DNA from: Azorinus chamasolen | Taxonomy: Eukaryota; Mollusca; Bivalvia; Cardiida; Solecurtidae | Length of the DNA stretch: 64,000 nucleotides | Assembly: GCA_963576725.1 (NCBI GenBank) | Contig: OY755239.1 | Span: forward strand, 54,626,140-54,690,139 | Reading direction: 5' to 3' | Translations under genes and position numbers: made by a program | Shown here: positions 9,621 to 18,770 of the stretch, piece by piece | Numbering within the stretch: position 1 is the first letter of the stretch | Layout: each line of letters starts with the position of its first letter | The notes under the pieces: generated by a model | Databases searched by the model: none | What the model was told of the DNA's origin: nothing | Seen by the model: the letters and a program-made list of their open reading frames with translations, nothing else

Positions 9621-11217
9621 ATGTCGAACCAAGAAGATTTAGCTGAGCAACTTAGGGAAGGACCCGGAAACGGGGGGATACCTAAGTCAGCTACTGGGAA
9701 GCAAGGGACGAAGAGGAAACTGGACATGAAGACCATCGAGACCAAGTACAATGCCATTCTAGAAGTGGAAAAGGGGCAGAAAAGCAAAACTGAAATTGCA
9801 AAGATGTTCGGCATCCCTAAAAACACACTATCAGGGTGGCTGAAAAAAGCAGAAACCATCAAAGAAGGCTTCGCCAAATTTGGCCCAAAGCGACGATACA
9901 TTAGAGATGGAGACCATGAAGAGCTAGAGTCAGCAGTTTTGCGCTGGTTTACGGAAGCTAGAACTAGAGATATACCGCTCTCTGGACCCTTAATTCTGCA
10001 AAAAGCCAGTTTCTTCGCTGAGCAACTCGGGATATCCGAATTCAAGCAGTCCACGGGATGGCTCGATCGCTTTAAAGAGCGACACGGCATAACTTTCAAA
10101 AAAGTCTGTGGCGAGGGAAAGTCGGTTCAATTAAACTCCGAGCAGATGGATTCCTGGGCCCAGAAGCTAGAGACCATTTTGAGAACTTACCAACCGAGAG
10201 ACATATACAATGCCGATGAAACAGCTTTGTTTTATAAACTTACACATGACAAAACCATGGAGTTCAAAAATGTCTCGTGTGTCGGGGGAAAAAAGAAGTA
10301 AAGAGCGAATTACGGTAATGGTTTGCTCCAACATGACTGGCGATGACAAAATACCGATCATGGTGATTGGAAAACATGGAAAACCACGCTGTTTCAAAAA
10401 TGTGAAAACACTGCCAACTGACTATGAGTACAACACCAAGGCTTGGATGACAAGTGATATATTTAGCCGGTGGTTAATGAAACTGGACTTACGCTTTCAA
10501 CGTGAGAAAAGAAGTGTTGCTATGGTGATTGACAACTGCCCCGCTCATCCAAAAGTAAAGGGTTTGAAGGCGATAGAACTTGTCTTTCTACCCCCAAATA
10601 CGACAAGTCATACACAACCGATGGACCAAGGGGTTATTAAGAACTTGAAGGTCCACTACCGGCGACAAGTAATAATGAAGCAGTTAGACGCAGTTGATGC
10701 TGGCGTCACTTTTCAAATGACAATTTTGGATGCAATGTGGTTAATTAAACAGTCATGGACAATGGTCACTAGTGAAACAATCAAAAACTGCTTCGGCCAT
10801 GCTGCATTTTCAACATCAGAGACAACGATACTTGACGAAGATGAGGATGATGACATTCCCTTAGCTCGGCTTATGAAAGTAAGATCTGTTGACTTTGAAC
10901 GGTTTGTGAGCATAGACAATGAAGTTCCTGTATGTTCAGAAACGACTGACGATGATATAATCAGTGATCTCATCACTATGAGAAATGCGAACGAGTGCCT
11001 GGCAGAAGAAGAAGACGAAGAAGAAAACGATATGCCAACACCGTCTGTAACCGAGGCACTTAAGGGATTCGACGCAGTCAGACGATATTTGGTAACACAG
11101 TCCGGTGCGGACAATGAGCTGAATATAATGTGCAACGTGTACAAATTATTAGTGAAATGTGACATTAAGAGAAGAACGGCAGTGCAGTCCACCATAGACG
11201 ATTATTTTAAGAAGTAG
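9621..11217 (+). pseudogene. Tigger-like transposase, one frameshift
   Basis: Two overlapping frames together give about 532 residues, the usual size for Tigger transposases. Residues about 25-85 hold a psq/CENP-B N-terminal helix-turn-helix (K-T-E-I-A-K-M-F-G-I-P, then L-S-G-W-L). Residues about 95-165 are the second, CENP-B/Tc5-type DNA-binding domain (S-T-G-W-L-D-R-F-K-E-R-H). The DDE_1 nuclease follows: first Asp in N-A-D-E-T-A (residue 199), second in V-I-D-N-C-P-A-H (codon 10531), third in P-M-D-Q-G-V (codon 10624), with 30 residues between the last two. An acidic stretch and a C-terminal PCNA-box-like motif end the protein. The purine run at 10285-10300 has one extra base, so frame 1 stops at 10301 and the rest is read in another frame. 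All other landmarks are intact. Confidence 0.92.
11185..11208 (+). other. PIP-box (PCNA-binding) motif at the transposase C-terminus
   Basis: The last residues read Q-S-T-I-D-D-Y-F-K-K-stop. This fits the PIP-box pattern Q-x-x-(I/L/M)-x-x-(F/Y)-(F/Y). PCNA binding through a C-terminal motif is known for the Drosophila pogo transposase. The match is visible in sequence; binding is inference. Confidence 0.65.
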
Positions 11218-11561
11218 AAACTTGTTGGTGTACGTGTACATAGTCCAGATAACGAGAGATCACTGTGTTCAGAAATTGTAATGCACAATGTTGAAATATC
11301 TAAATTTTCATAAAAGTTTATTTTCAAGCGAAAACAATGTGTGCATTACGAATTCTAAACATCGTGAATACATGTGATCATCTACTTTAGTGAAAAAAGC
11401 AAGGATTTATTATTTATGTTTTATTCATGTGTAGATAATCATTGATTTATATGTTACTTGTGCATTAGGTATATGGTGAAAATGACAACAAAGGTAATTT
11501 CTTGCATGTGTATATTAGATATTCATGTATGTTACAAGTGTATAAAACACACAATTTGACA

Positions 11562-11593
11562 ATAAACATTACGTATATGTAGATGTAAATAAA
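11562..11593 (+). terminator. polyadenylation signals of the transposase gene
   Basis: AATAAA occurs at 11562-11567 and again near 11588, inside the element and about 350 bases after the stop codon. Confidence 0.5.
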
Positions 11594-11784
11594 AAATAAT
11601 GTTTAGAAGATCGAATTAGTTATCTATTCAATTCCCGTGTATAACACGTACAAATAAATCCGCTTCGCCCAACACATCAGTTGTGTTTTTGCACCACAGT
11701 ACAAAGTCGAACTTGAAACTTCGAACTTCAAACAACCTGAAACTCGAACAACGCTTTTCTCGAACAAATTTTAATGTCCCCAGG

Positions 11785-11810
11785 GTGTTCGAGCTTTCGA
11801 AGTTCGACTG
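11785..11810 (-). repeat. right TIR of the Tigger element
   Basis: Reverse complement begins CAGTCGAACTTCG; TA follows at 11811. Confidence 0.9.
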
Positions 11811-11825
11811 TACTATAAAATGGTA

Positions 11826-11884
11826 TAAACCCAGACCAAATGGCTCTGTCAGGAGCCATTTGATCTGGGTCTATACAGTTTGTC
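11826..11884. repeat. palindromic MITE core
   Basis: AAACCCAGACCAAATGGCTC and its near complement surround TGTC. It lies just right of the Tigger insertion. The bases up to 12160 hold nothing recognisable. Confidence 0.55.
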
Positions 11885-12160
11885 GGCCTGAATATGTAGG
11901 GTAATTAGGGTAAAGAGTACTTATAATAGTTGTGCACTCAGTCATCAATATGTAATTCTCCAGTCTCTTGACACATGGTTCATATTGCATGTGTTCCCCA
12001 GTGGAGATAATGAGTTGATTAAGTGTTTGACTGCAGCTTGTTCTAGGAAACATTTATTAAATTCAGTGCAGAATGTGACGATGCTGAAAATTTATAACTA
12101 GCATATTATTTTATGCAGTGTACAATGTTTCCCCTGAATGACAGAGCTGAAAACAATCTA

Positions 12161-12436
12161 CAGTTGAAGTCGATATCTCGCACTTCAAGGAACCATACAA
12201 ATAAGTTTAAGATAACAAGAGGTTCGAGTCATCCGATTTATAATCTCAAGTTCACAGCTTAATGCAGGTCTTTCAGCATTACTTTCGACCTGAATTAAGC
12301 TGTCACATGTGACTTGTTTCTAGATATATGTAGTGATACATTTTAGAACAATTCTGTATTATAAATTTTGGATGGACTGAACTTTTAATCCGAGTAATCT
12401 CAAGTTATCCGAGTTTGAGATATCGAAGTTCAACTG
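12161..12436. mobile_element. pogo/Tigger-type MITE, 276 bp
   Basis: TA (12159-12160 and 12437-12438) flanks inverted ends: CAGTTGAAGTCGATATCTC on the left and, reversed, CAGTTGAACTTCGATATCTC on the right. The ends resemble those of the Tigger element at 9132 (CAGTCGAACTTCG), so a related transposase could have moved it. No coding capacity. Confidence 0.8.
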
Positions 12437-12569
12437 TATTTTCTCCACTTTTTTAATACATGCTTTAACTTTTCGATGACAATTAAAATCAAACTTGTGA
12501 TTTACAACTATGGATGCGGCTTAGAATGCAGTTATTTGAGAACTGAGAAACCCAGTTAGATAATTTTAA

Positions 12570-12809
12570 TCCTTTACTCCATAAATACACCTTTCTACGC
12601 CTTTGCAAACTGAGTAGATCCAGATCAGACAACTCCTGTAGGAGCTGTCTCATCAAGGTCTGCTTTGTTTGCTTATGATATAATATAGGTATGATTTTAC
12701 AGTTTCTGCCATGGCCAAAGTTCCTTTGTCCATATGTTATAATTGCAATTAATCTAATTAATATTCATGACATCATTATTTCTTGCATGAATATTCATGG
12801 AGTAAAGGG
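12570..12809. mobile_element. TTAA-type MITE, family B (clean copy)
   Basis: TTAA lies at 12566-12569 and 12810-12813. The ends are (T)CCTTTACTCCATAAATAC and ATTCATGGAGTAAAGGG. The core palindrome (12600-12672, apex CTCCTGTAGGAG) is shared with family A, but the outer arms differ. Reference copy for family B. Confidence 0.85.
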
Positions 12810-13089
12810 TTAAATGGTTCTTTGATCATTTCTCTGCTTAAGCAGGAGGTACTAGCTAGTAGAGATTTTTGTTTTCTATTTTTAGCATATATATGTAAGT
12901 TGTACAGTAACTCTTTCTATATGGAACCAATCGGAGCTTCCCATCCCCACAATCTGAATATTTTTCTACCCCACCCCCCCCAACAACACACACACACACT
13001 AATATTCCTCATGAATCTAATATTATAGTTGCCTGTTTAAACTGTTTTTTAGTTTAAACATACATCATTTCTCAATTTCACATGCAATA

Positions 13090-13935
13090 AAATTACATAT
13101 GCAATAGAACAAGAAATGTGTGAAAAAAATAGGTGACAAATGCCCCAAAAGCCAAACAATGATATTGAAAAGTGTTGCACAGTGTGACCTGAAATCCCGA
13201 GATGTACTCACACACGAAAGATGGCATTCCTACCTTAGTAATATAGGAGATATGCTTCCAACAAGTCACGATAACAAAGACCTGAAAGTGGTATGCTACA
13301 CTCTTTTTTTTGCTAAGATGAACTTACAGACCAAATTTAGTATTCCTACTTCAAGTAATATAGGAGATATGTTCCAAACAAGGTTTTTCTATATCTCACG
13401 TCAGCGGTCATGGTCACACTGACCTGAAACTGTATGTGACACTCTGCCACCCCAAGATGTAGTCACACACCTAATTTTGCATTCCTATCTCAGGCAGTAT
13501 GGGAGATAAAAATAGTTGCTCCAGACAAGGTTTTTCTATACTTGAGGCAAGCGGTCAGGGTCAAGGTCACGGAGACCTGGAAATGGTACGCACACTCTGC
13601 TGTCCAAAGATGTACTAGAGTTCCTACCTCAAATAATATATGAGATGCAATTTGGATAAGGTGTACAAAAGGTTATCTATAGCTCAGGTCAGTGGTCAAG
13701 GTCAAGGTCACAGAGACCTGAAAATGGTATGTGACACTATGCCATCCAAAGATGTACTCACACACCAAATTTGGCATTCCTACTTGAAGTAATATAGGAT
13801 ATATGCTCTGGAAAAGGTTTTTCTATTTCCAGTCAAGGTCACAGACCTGAAAATGGTATGCGACACTCTGCTGTCGCAAGAAGTACTCAAACACCAAATT
13901 TGGCATTCCTACCTCAAGTAGAAATAGGCAATTCA
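13090..13935 (+). repeat. tandem array, about 150-170 bp units, with AGGTCA motifs
   Basis: About five units contain GACCTGAAAATGGTATG, GATGTACTCACACACC, ATTTGGCATTCCTAC and CAAGGTCAAGGTCA. The same unit, reversed, forms the array at 26589-28408; another copy is at 21550-22100. Confidence 0.8.
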
Positions 13936-14690
13936 TCTTTGGTATACAGATGGATTTGTAAAAACGTTTCAGTTAATATAAAGATATTTGAAATTAGGTC
14001 AAGATCACTATTTTGAAAACTTTGCTGTTTTTAACAAACTTTAACATTTTGCTATAACTTCTAATCCACAAACGCTAGGCAATTCACCTTTGGTATTCAG
14101 ATAGCTTTGGTAAGGAACTGAGATAAAGATACGTTAAATAAGATCAAACTAGGTCAAGGTCACTATTTTGAAAACTTGGCTATCATTAAAATTTTGTTAT
14201 AACTTCTTAACTACATAATTATGCTAATTAATTCATATTTGGTATGCAGATAGCTTGGCTGAAGACCTTTTATTTGATACAAGGATACATGAAATCAGGC
14301 CAAGGTCACTATTTAGATTACTTTGCCGTTTTTTAACAAACTTTAACATTGCTATAACTTCTGAACTACAAATGCTAGGCAATTCATCTTTGGTATACCA
14401 ATGGCTTTGTAAAAACCTTTCAGTTGATATAAAGATATTTGAAATTAGGTCAAGGTCACTATTTTGACATCACTGAAAAACTTCAACAACTTGTCTTAAC
14501 CTCCGAGACCACATGCGATAGACAATTCATAAATGGTATGAAGATATTTTTGATGAAGGCCTTTCAGTTGACACAAGGATACATGAAATCAGGTCAAGGT
14601 CAAGGTCACTATTCTGAACTACATATGCTAAACAATTTATATTTGGTATGCAGACAGCTTCCTCCACCTGTAATTAGTTTGACGTCGCGA
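13936..14690 (+). repeat. tandem array, about 150-160 bp units
   Basis: About five units contain CTAGGCAATTCATCTTTGGT, CTTTCAGTTGATATAAAG and TCAAGGTCACTATTTTGAAA. The reverse orientation of this unit fills 30480-31160 and 36780-37930. Confidence 0.8.
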
Positions 14691-14999
14691 ATTAACTGAA
14701 ACTGTGTTGAAGCGACGTAAAGACCTATATCAATAAAATAATCATTAGGTAAATTGTTAACACAAAAAGATCCAGCTTTAATGAGGTTTCCTCATTTTTT
14801 GCTTGTTATAATTATTGAGGCAAGAAGGCTGATTTTAAGTGTTGATCTAGTCATTTTGATATGCTACCCTTCTCTTATAAGTTTGAGAAGAAAACGTTTG
14901 TTATAGTATTGCAATAGTTTCTAACTATTGTAATGGTATCCAGATAGTATTTTGACTATCGCAATACTATCGTGATAGTCATTTATGCCTCATGAAAAT
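14691..14999. other. spacer with AT-rich inverted segment
   Basis: Nothing coding. ATAGTATTGCAATAGT near 14900 and ACTATCGCAATACTAT near 14957 form an imperfect inverted pair. Confidence 0.4.
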
Positions 15000-15193
15000 T
15001 TATTAGCCGAATTTTATAATAGCATAATTATATACACAAGATTTTGTGGTATTGGTAGGAGCTGTAGGGTCAGATCTTTTATAGGTTTATAAGCAAACAG
15101 AGCAGACCCTGATCAGGTGGCTCCTACAGAAACTGTCTGATCTGGGTCTACACTGTTTTCAAAGTAGTGAAAAGTGTTTATATGAGGGAAATG
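15000..15193. mobile_element. mixed A/B-type MITE, degenerate
   Basis: The arm GCCGAATTTTATAATAGC and the palindrome at 15091-15160 (apex GGCTCCTACAGAAACTG) lead to GAGGGAAATGG. Ends are decayed. Confidence 0.5.
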
Positions 15194-15219
15194 GTCAACC
15201 TTTCCTTCATTTAAAAGCC

Positions 15220-15545
15220 TTTTCATGCATTTGCAAACAAAGTAGACCCAGATCAGACGTTATAAGTGGTGTATGAGTTCTCACTTTGACATAATTATGC
15301 ATCACAAATGTTCTGTATTCTGAGAATAATCAATCAGACAGAGTCAGAAGGTCATATCTTAAATCTTTGAATGTCTGACCAGGGTCTGCTGTTTGCTAAA
15401 ATTTGACATGATATAGATCTAATTCTAAAGCTAAAATTTGTCAAAGCAAACACATTTGTTGAAAAGTTTGCATCGTAAACGTTCAGTAAATAAATATTCA
15501 TGATGTCATTATTTCTTGCATGAATATTGAACAGGGAAAAGGCTA
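15220..15545. mobile_element. MITE with its hairpin loop replaced by a 114-bp segment
   Basis: The left arm GCAAACAAAGTAGACCCAGA and the right arm GACCAGGGTCTGCTGTTTGC enclose the segment 15261-15374 in place of the usual apex. The outer arm reaches GAATATTGAACAGGGAAAAGG. Confidence 0.6.
15261..15374 (+). repeat. 114-bp dispersed repeat, copy 1
   Basis: It begins TATAAGTGGTGTATGAGTTC and ends CTTTGAATGT. It is almost identical to 15822-15937, with only a substitution and a two-base difference near GGTCAT. No TIR is visible. Confidence 0.8.
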
Positions 15546-15579
15546 AACGTTACCACTTGCTCTAATAAATCCCAAGGTA

Positions 15580-15766
15580 CAGTAAAATCCCGCTAATGCG
15601 ACCACCTAAAATAGCTATAATTCTGGGTGCTAGATGCAGGTGGTAGCTTAATGCAGAACAAATGTAATGCAGAAAGCTCCTAGTTTTGCCCTGCATTAAG
15701 CAACCATCTGCTTATAAAGACAACCATGTGTATTTATTAAGTGGTCACATTAGAGGGGTTCTACTG
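15580..15766. mobile_element. pogo-type MITE, CAGTAAAA ends
   Basis: TA flanks both sides. The left end is CAGTAAAATCCCGCTAATGC and the right end, reversed, CAGTAGAACCCCTCTAATG. The interior has an imperfect palindrome (GCTTAATGCAGAA and TTCTG-type arms) around AAGCTCCTAG. Confidence 0.8.
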
Positions 15767-15821
15767 TATATTCATTTTATAGTCACTACTGTATATAAAA
15801 TGCCAGTGAAACACTGACAAA

Positions 15822-15937
15822 TATAAGTGGTGTATGAGTTCTCACTTTGACATAATTATGCATCACAAATGTTCTGTATTCTGAGAATAATCAATCGGAC
15901 AGAGTCAGAAGGTCATGATTCTTAAATCTTTGAATGT
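15822..15937 (+). repeat. 114-bp dispersed repeat, copy 2
   Basis: Second copy of the segment at 15261-15374, here outside a palindrome. Confidence 0.8.
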
Positions 15938-16154
15938 GGGAAATCATTGTACTGTCATTTGCAAACAGTGCAAAGCTAGATCAGAGGGTCCAGCCAGTCC
16001 TATAAGCTTTTCATGCTGAATGGACTCTGTAGTTAAACACTAATGGGTGATTCCACTTTGACTATTCAGCATTCAAAGGGTTAATGAACAAAATGTTTAT
16101 ATAATAGGCACTTTCCCATGATAATCAATATTTGTTTCGATATTAACAGTGGTA

Positions 16155-16805
16155 ATTTCAATAGAAGGAGGCGTCAATGTCGGAGGGAGTCAATAATGGA
16201 AGGAGACAATGATGGAAGGAGTCAAAAATGAAACAATTTAAAAATGGAACAAGTCAATAATGGAAGGAGACATTGATAGAAGGAGTCAAAATTGGAAACA
16301 GTCAATAATGGAAGGGGACAATGATGGAAGGAGACAATGATGAAAGGCGACACGAATCAGGAAGGAGTCAATGATGGAAGGAGAAAATGATAGAATGACT
16401 CAATAATTGAAGGAGACAATGATGAAAGGAGTCAATAATGGAAAGAGACAATGATGGAAGGAGTTAATAATGGAACGAGTCAATAATGGAAAGAGTCAAT
16501 AATGGAAGGAGACAAAGATGGAAGGGGACAATGATGGAAGGAATCAATGATGGAAGGAGTCAATGATGGAAGGAGTCAATGATGAAAGGAGTCAATAATG
16601 AAAGGAGACATAATGATGGAAGGAGTCAATAATGGAAAGATTCAATGATGGAATGATTCAATAATGGAAAGAGTCAATGATGGAAGGATTTAATAGTGGA
16701 AGAAGTAAATGATAGAAAGAGTCAAGGAAGGAAGGAGACAATGATGGAAGGAGTCAATGATAGGAGACACTGATGGAAGGAGTCAAAGGAGGAAGGAGTC
16801 ATCGA
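16155..16805 (+). repeat. minisatellite, 14-16 bp unit
   Basis: Dozens of copies of units such as AATGATGGAAGGAGTC and AATAATGGAAGGAGAC. It is strongly purine-biased on the + strand. No protein is supported. Confidence 0.9.
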
Positions 16806-16940
16806 GTTAGTCTGTATTTCATCTAAATAATCAACAAATTGCCTATTAATTTGGGCTGTTATGTACACTTACAATATTAGGCAATTTAACCCTTTACTCT
16901 ACATATATGCCTTTTTATAGCTTGAGTAAACCAAGATTAA

Positions 16941-17182
16941 CCCTTCGCTTGCTATTCGCGTCAATATACCTACCTGTAAATCGTGAAGACCCAGATGAGA
17001 CAGCTCCTGCAGGAGCTGTCTCATCAGGGTCTGCACTATTTACAAATTGATTGTGCAACCAGTGCACTCCACAGCAGTGATTGCACAGCGCAATACTTGT
17101 ACACAGTGAAGATATATGTAATTATACAACAGGGCATGGGTAAAGAAGGAGAAATGTATTTTAAAATTCAGCAAGCGAAGGG
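16941..17182. mobile_element. TTAA-type MITE, family E
   Basis: TTAA lies at 16937-16940 and 17183-17186. The ends are CCCTTCGCTTGCT and AGCAAGCGAAGGG, perfect 13-bp inverted repeats unlike those of families A and B. The core palindrome (16985-17042, apex CAGCTCCTGCAGGAGCTG) resembles theirs. It is inserted in the family B copy. Confidence 0.85.
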
Positions 17183-17297
17183 TTAAATGGCTCCTGCAGG
17201 AGCAGTCTGTTCAGTTTGCTTATGAAATAATACAGAACTGCTTCAACATGCATTGTTGCTGCCGTGGCCAAAACTTCCTGTTTTCATTATGGATTGA

Positions 17298-17539
17298 CCC
17301 TTTCCCTGTTCTATATTTAGACCAAATGTCAATACCTACTGAATATTCATTAACAAAATAGTTATAAAGAAATATGGAAGGTGCAACATTGTAGACATTT
17401 TAGACGGCAAATAAACTGATCTATCAAATTCTATTAGCAAACAGAGCAGACCCTGATCAGACGGCTCCTCTAGGGGCCGTCTGATCTTGGTCTACTCTGT
17501 TTGCAAATGCGTGAAAACACGTTTATATGAGGGAAAGGG
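17298..17539. mobile_element. family A MITE nested in family B
   Basis: CCCTTTCCCTG follows TTGA and AGGGAAAGGG precedes TTAA (17540-17543). The palindrome at 17426-17506 is nearly perfect, with apex GGCTCCTCTAGGGGCC. Confidence 0.75.
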
Positions 17540-17551
17540 TTAAAGGGTTAA

Positions 17552-17917
17552 CGAGGAAGTCCCTACAATGAATGCATACTTTCAATAATGGTTTCATTAA
17601 TGGTTGCCAATGATCACACTGTTTACATAACGGCGTTTGTCGGAAGTGGCCTCAGAGATGCAAAGTAGCGCGAACAGAATGATACGAAACTTAAACCCTA
17701 CCTGAATAAAACTGAAACATCAGCGATGTTACATCGAGGTATTCAATAGGTTTCCTAAGCTTGCGATATACTTCTTTCATACAGCATAATATATGCAAAT
17801 GACTTTTGTATACATGTATTTTAAGCATTTTTTAAATGCGCCAAATGCATAATAGCTCCTTTTTTTGACACTAGAAACATATCGAGGGCTTAGTTAAAAA
17901 ACAATTAACTACTGTAA
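17552..17917. other. spacer, nothing recognised
   Basis: No supported frame or repeat. A slightly GC-richer stretch (17625-17700) has no homology I can name. Confidence 0.45.
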
Positions 17918-17921
17918 TTAT

Positions 17922-18164
17922 CCCTTTACTCCATAAATACACTTTTCTATGCTTTTGTAAGCAGAGTAGATCCAGATCAGACAGCTCCTGTAGGAGCCAT
18001 CTGATCAGGATCTGCTCAGTTTGCTTATGAAATAATGTAGATATGATTCTACATTTTCTGCCAGGACCAAAGAATTCCTGTGTTCATGTGCCATTATAAA
18101 AAATAATCTAAATAATATTTGTGATGTTATTTATTTCTTAAATGAATATTCGTGGAGTACAGGG
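17922..18164. mobile_element. family B MITE with TTAT flanks
   Basis: CCCTTTACTCCATAAATAC starts it and CGTGGAGTACAGGG ends it. Both flanks read TTAT rather than TTAA. Core palindrome at 17943-18024, apex AGCTCCTGTAGGAGC. Confidence 0.75.
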
Positions 18165-18184
18165 TTATACTAACTATTAGCCCT

Positions 18185-18392
18185 TACCTCGCTGTGAAAA
18201 AATAAGTTCTCCTCAAATTTAATTCTGGTGCAATTTCGACTACTTCGTCTTGATCACAATTTTGACTTCTTCAGTTTGAAGTAGTTATTTTAAAACAGCT
18301 TGAATCCAGATGAGATGCTGAGTTACACGGCATCTCATCTGGATCCAAGCTGTTTGCAAATGAGAGATATGGAGAGAGTAGTGGGATAACAG
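18185..18392. mobile_element. palindromic element, family G type
   Basis: The palindrome at 18296-18357 (CAGCTTGAATCCAGATGAGA and complement) and the end GAGAGTAGTGGGATAAC resemble the G copy at 24936-25100. The left end is uncertain. Confidence 0.5.
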
Positions 18393-18396
18393 TTAA

Positions 18397-18648
18397 CCCT
18401 TTACTTCATATAAACACTTGTTCAAACACTTGCAAACAGAGTAGATCTGGATTAGACAGCTCTATAGGAGCCGTATGATCAGGGTCTGCTCTATTTGCTA
18501 ATGGAATTCGGTTAATCTGTTTTCTTTACTTTCTAAAATGGCTACATTTTATGTCCAATCTTCCATATTTCATTATAACTGCTGGTATATTGTCCATGAA
18601 TATTCATTAGGTATTAAAATTTAAAATAAATATAGAACAGGGAAAGGG
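18397..18648. mobile_element. TTAA-type MITE, family A
   Basis: TTAA at 18393-18396 and 18649-18652, ends CCCTTTACTTCATATAAAC and ACAGGGAAAGGG. Core palindrome 18433-18501, apex CAGCTCTATAGGAGCCG. Confidence 0.8.
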
Positions 18649-18770
18649 TTAAGACCCCCAAACTCCCTTTTTCCCTAGTTAGATTTGTAAAGCCGAATTG
18701 AAGGCTGAGAACCGTCCAGTTTCAAATTTGGAGAAGATTTTCAAAGTTTTCACTATATGTTTCTATAGAC

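Larger units (their letters stand above)
9132..11810 (+). mobile_element. Tigger/pogo-type DNA transposon, near complete
   Basis: The 2,679-bp element is flanked by TA on both sides (9130-9131 and 11811-11812). Terminal inverted repeats of about 26 bp begin CAGTCGAACTTCG at both ends and differ at only two positions. The motif TCTCGAAC is repeated several times inside both ends, probably as transposase-binding sites. It carries one transposase gene with a TATA box and polyadenylation signals. TA target, TIR sequence and protein all fit the Tigger branch of pogo in the Tc1/mariner superfamily. The only obvious lesion is one frameshift, so the insertion is fairly young. Confidence 0.93.
16890..17547. 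mobile_element. family B MITE containing two younger MITEs
   Basis: TTAA (16886-16889) precedes CCCTTTACTCTACATATATG; the far end is AAAGGG then TTAA (17548-17551). The elements at 16941-17182 and 17298-17539 interrupt it. Without them the core reads GAGTAAACCAAGATTAAATG then GCTCCTGCAGGAGC as in other B copies. Confidence 0.7.

Noticed and set aside
9590..11195. Minus-strand frames opposite the Tigger gene
   Set aside because: Shadows of the transposase coding strand.
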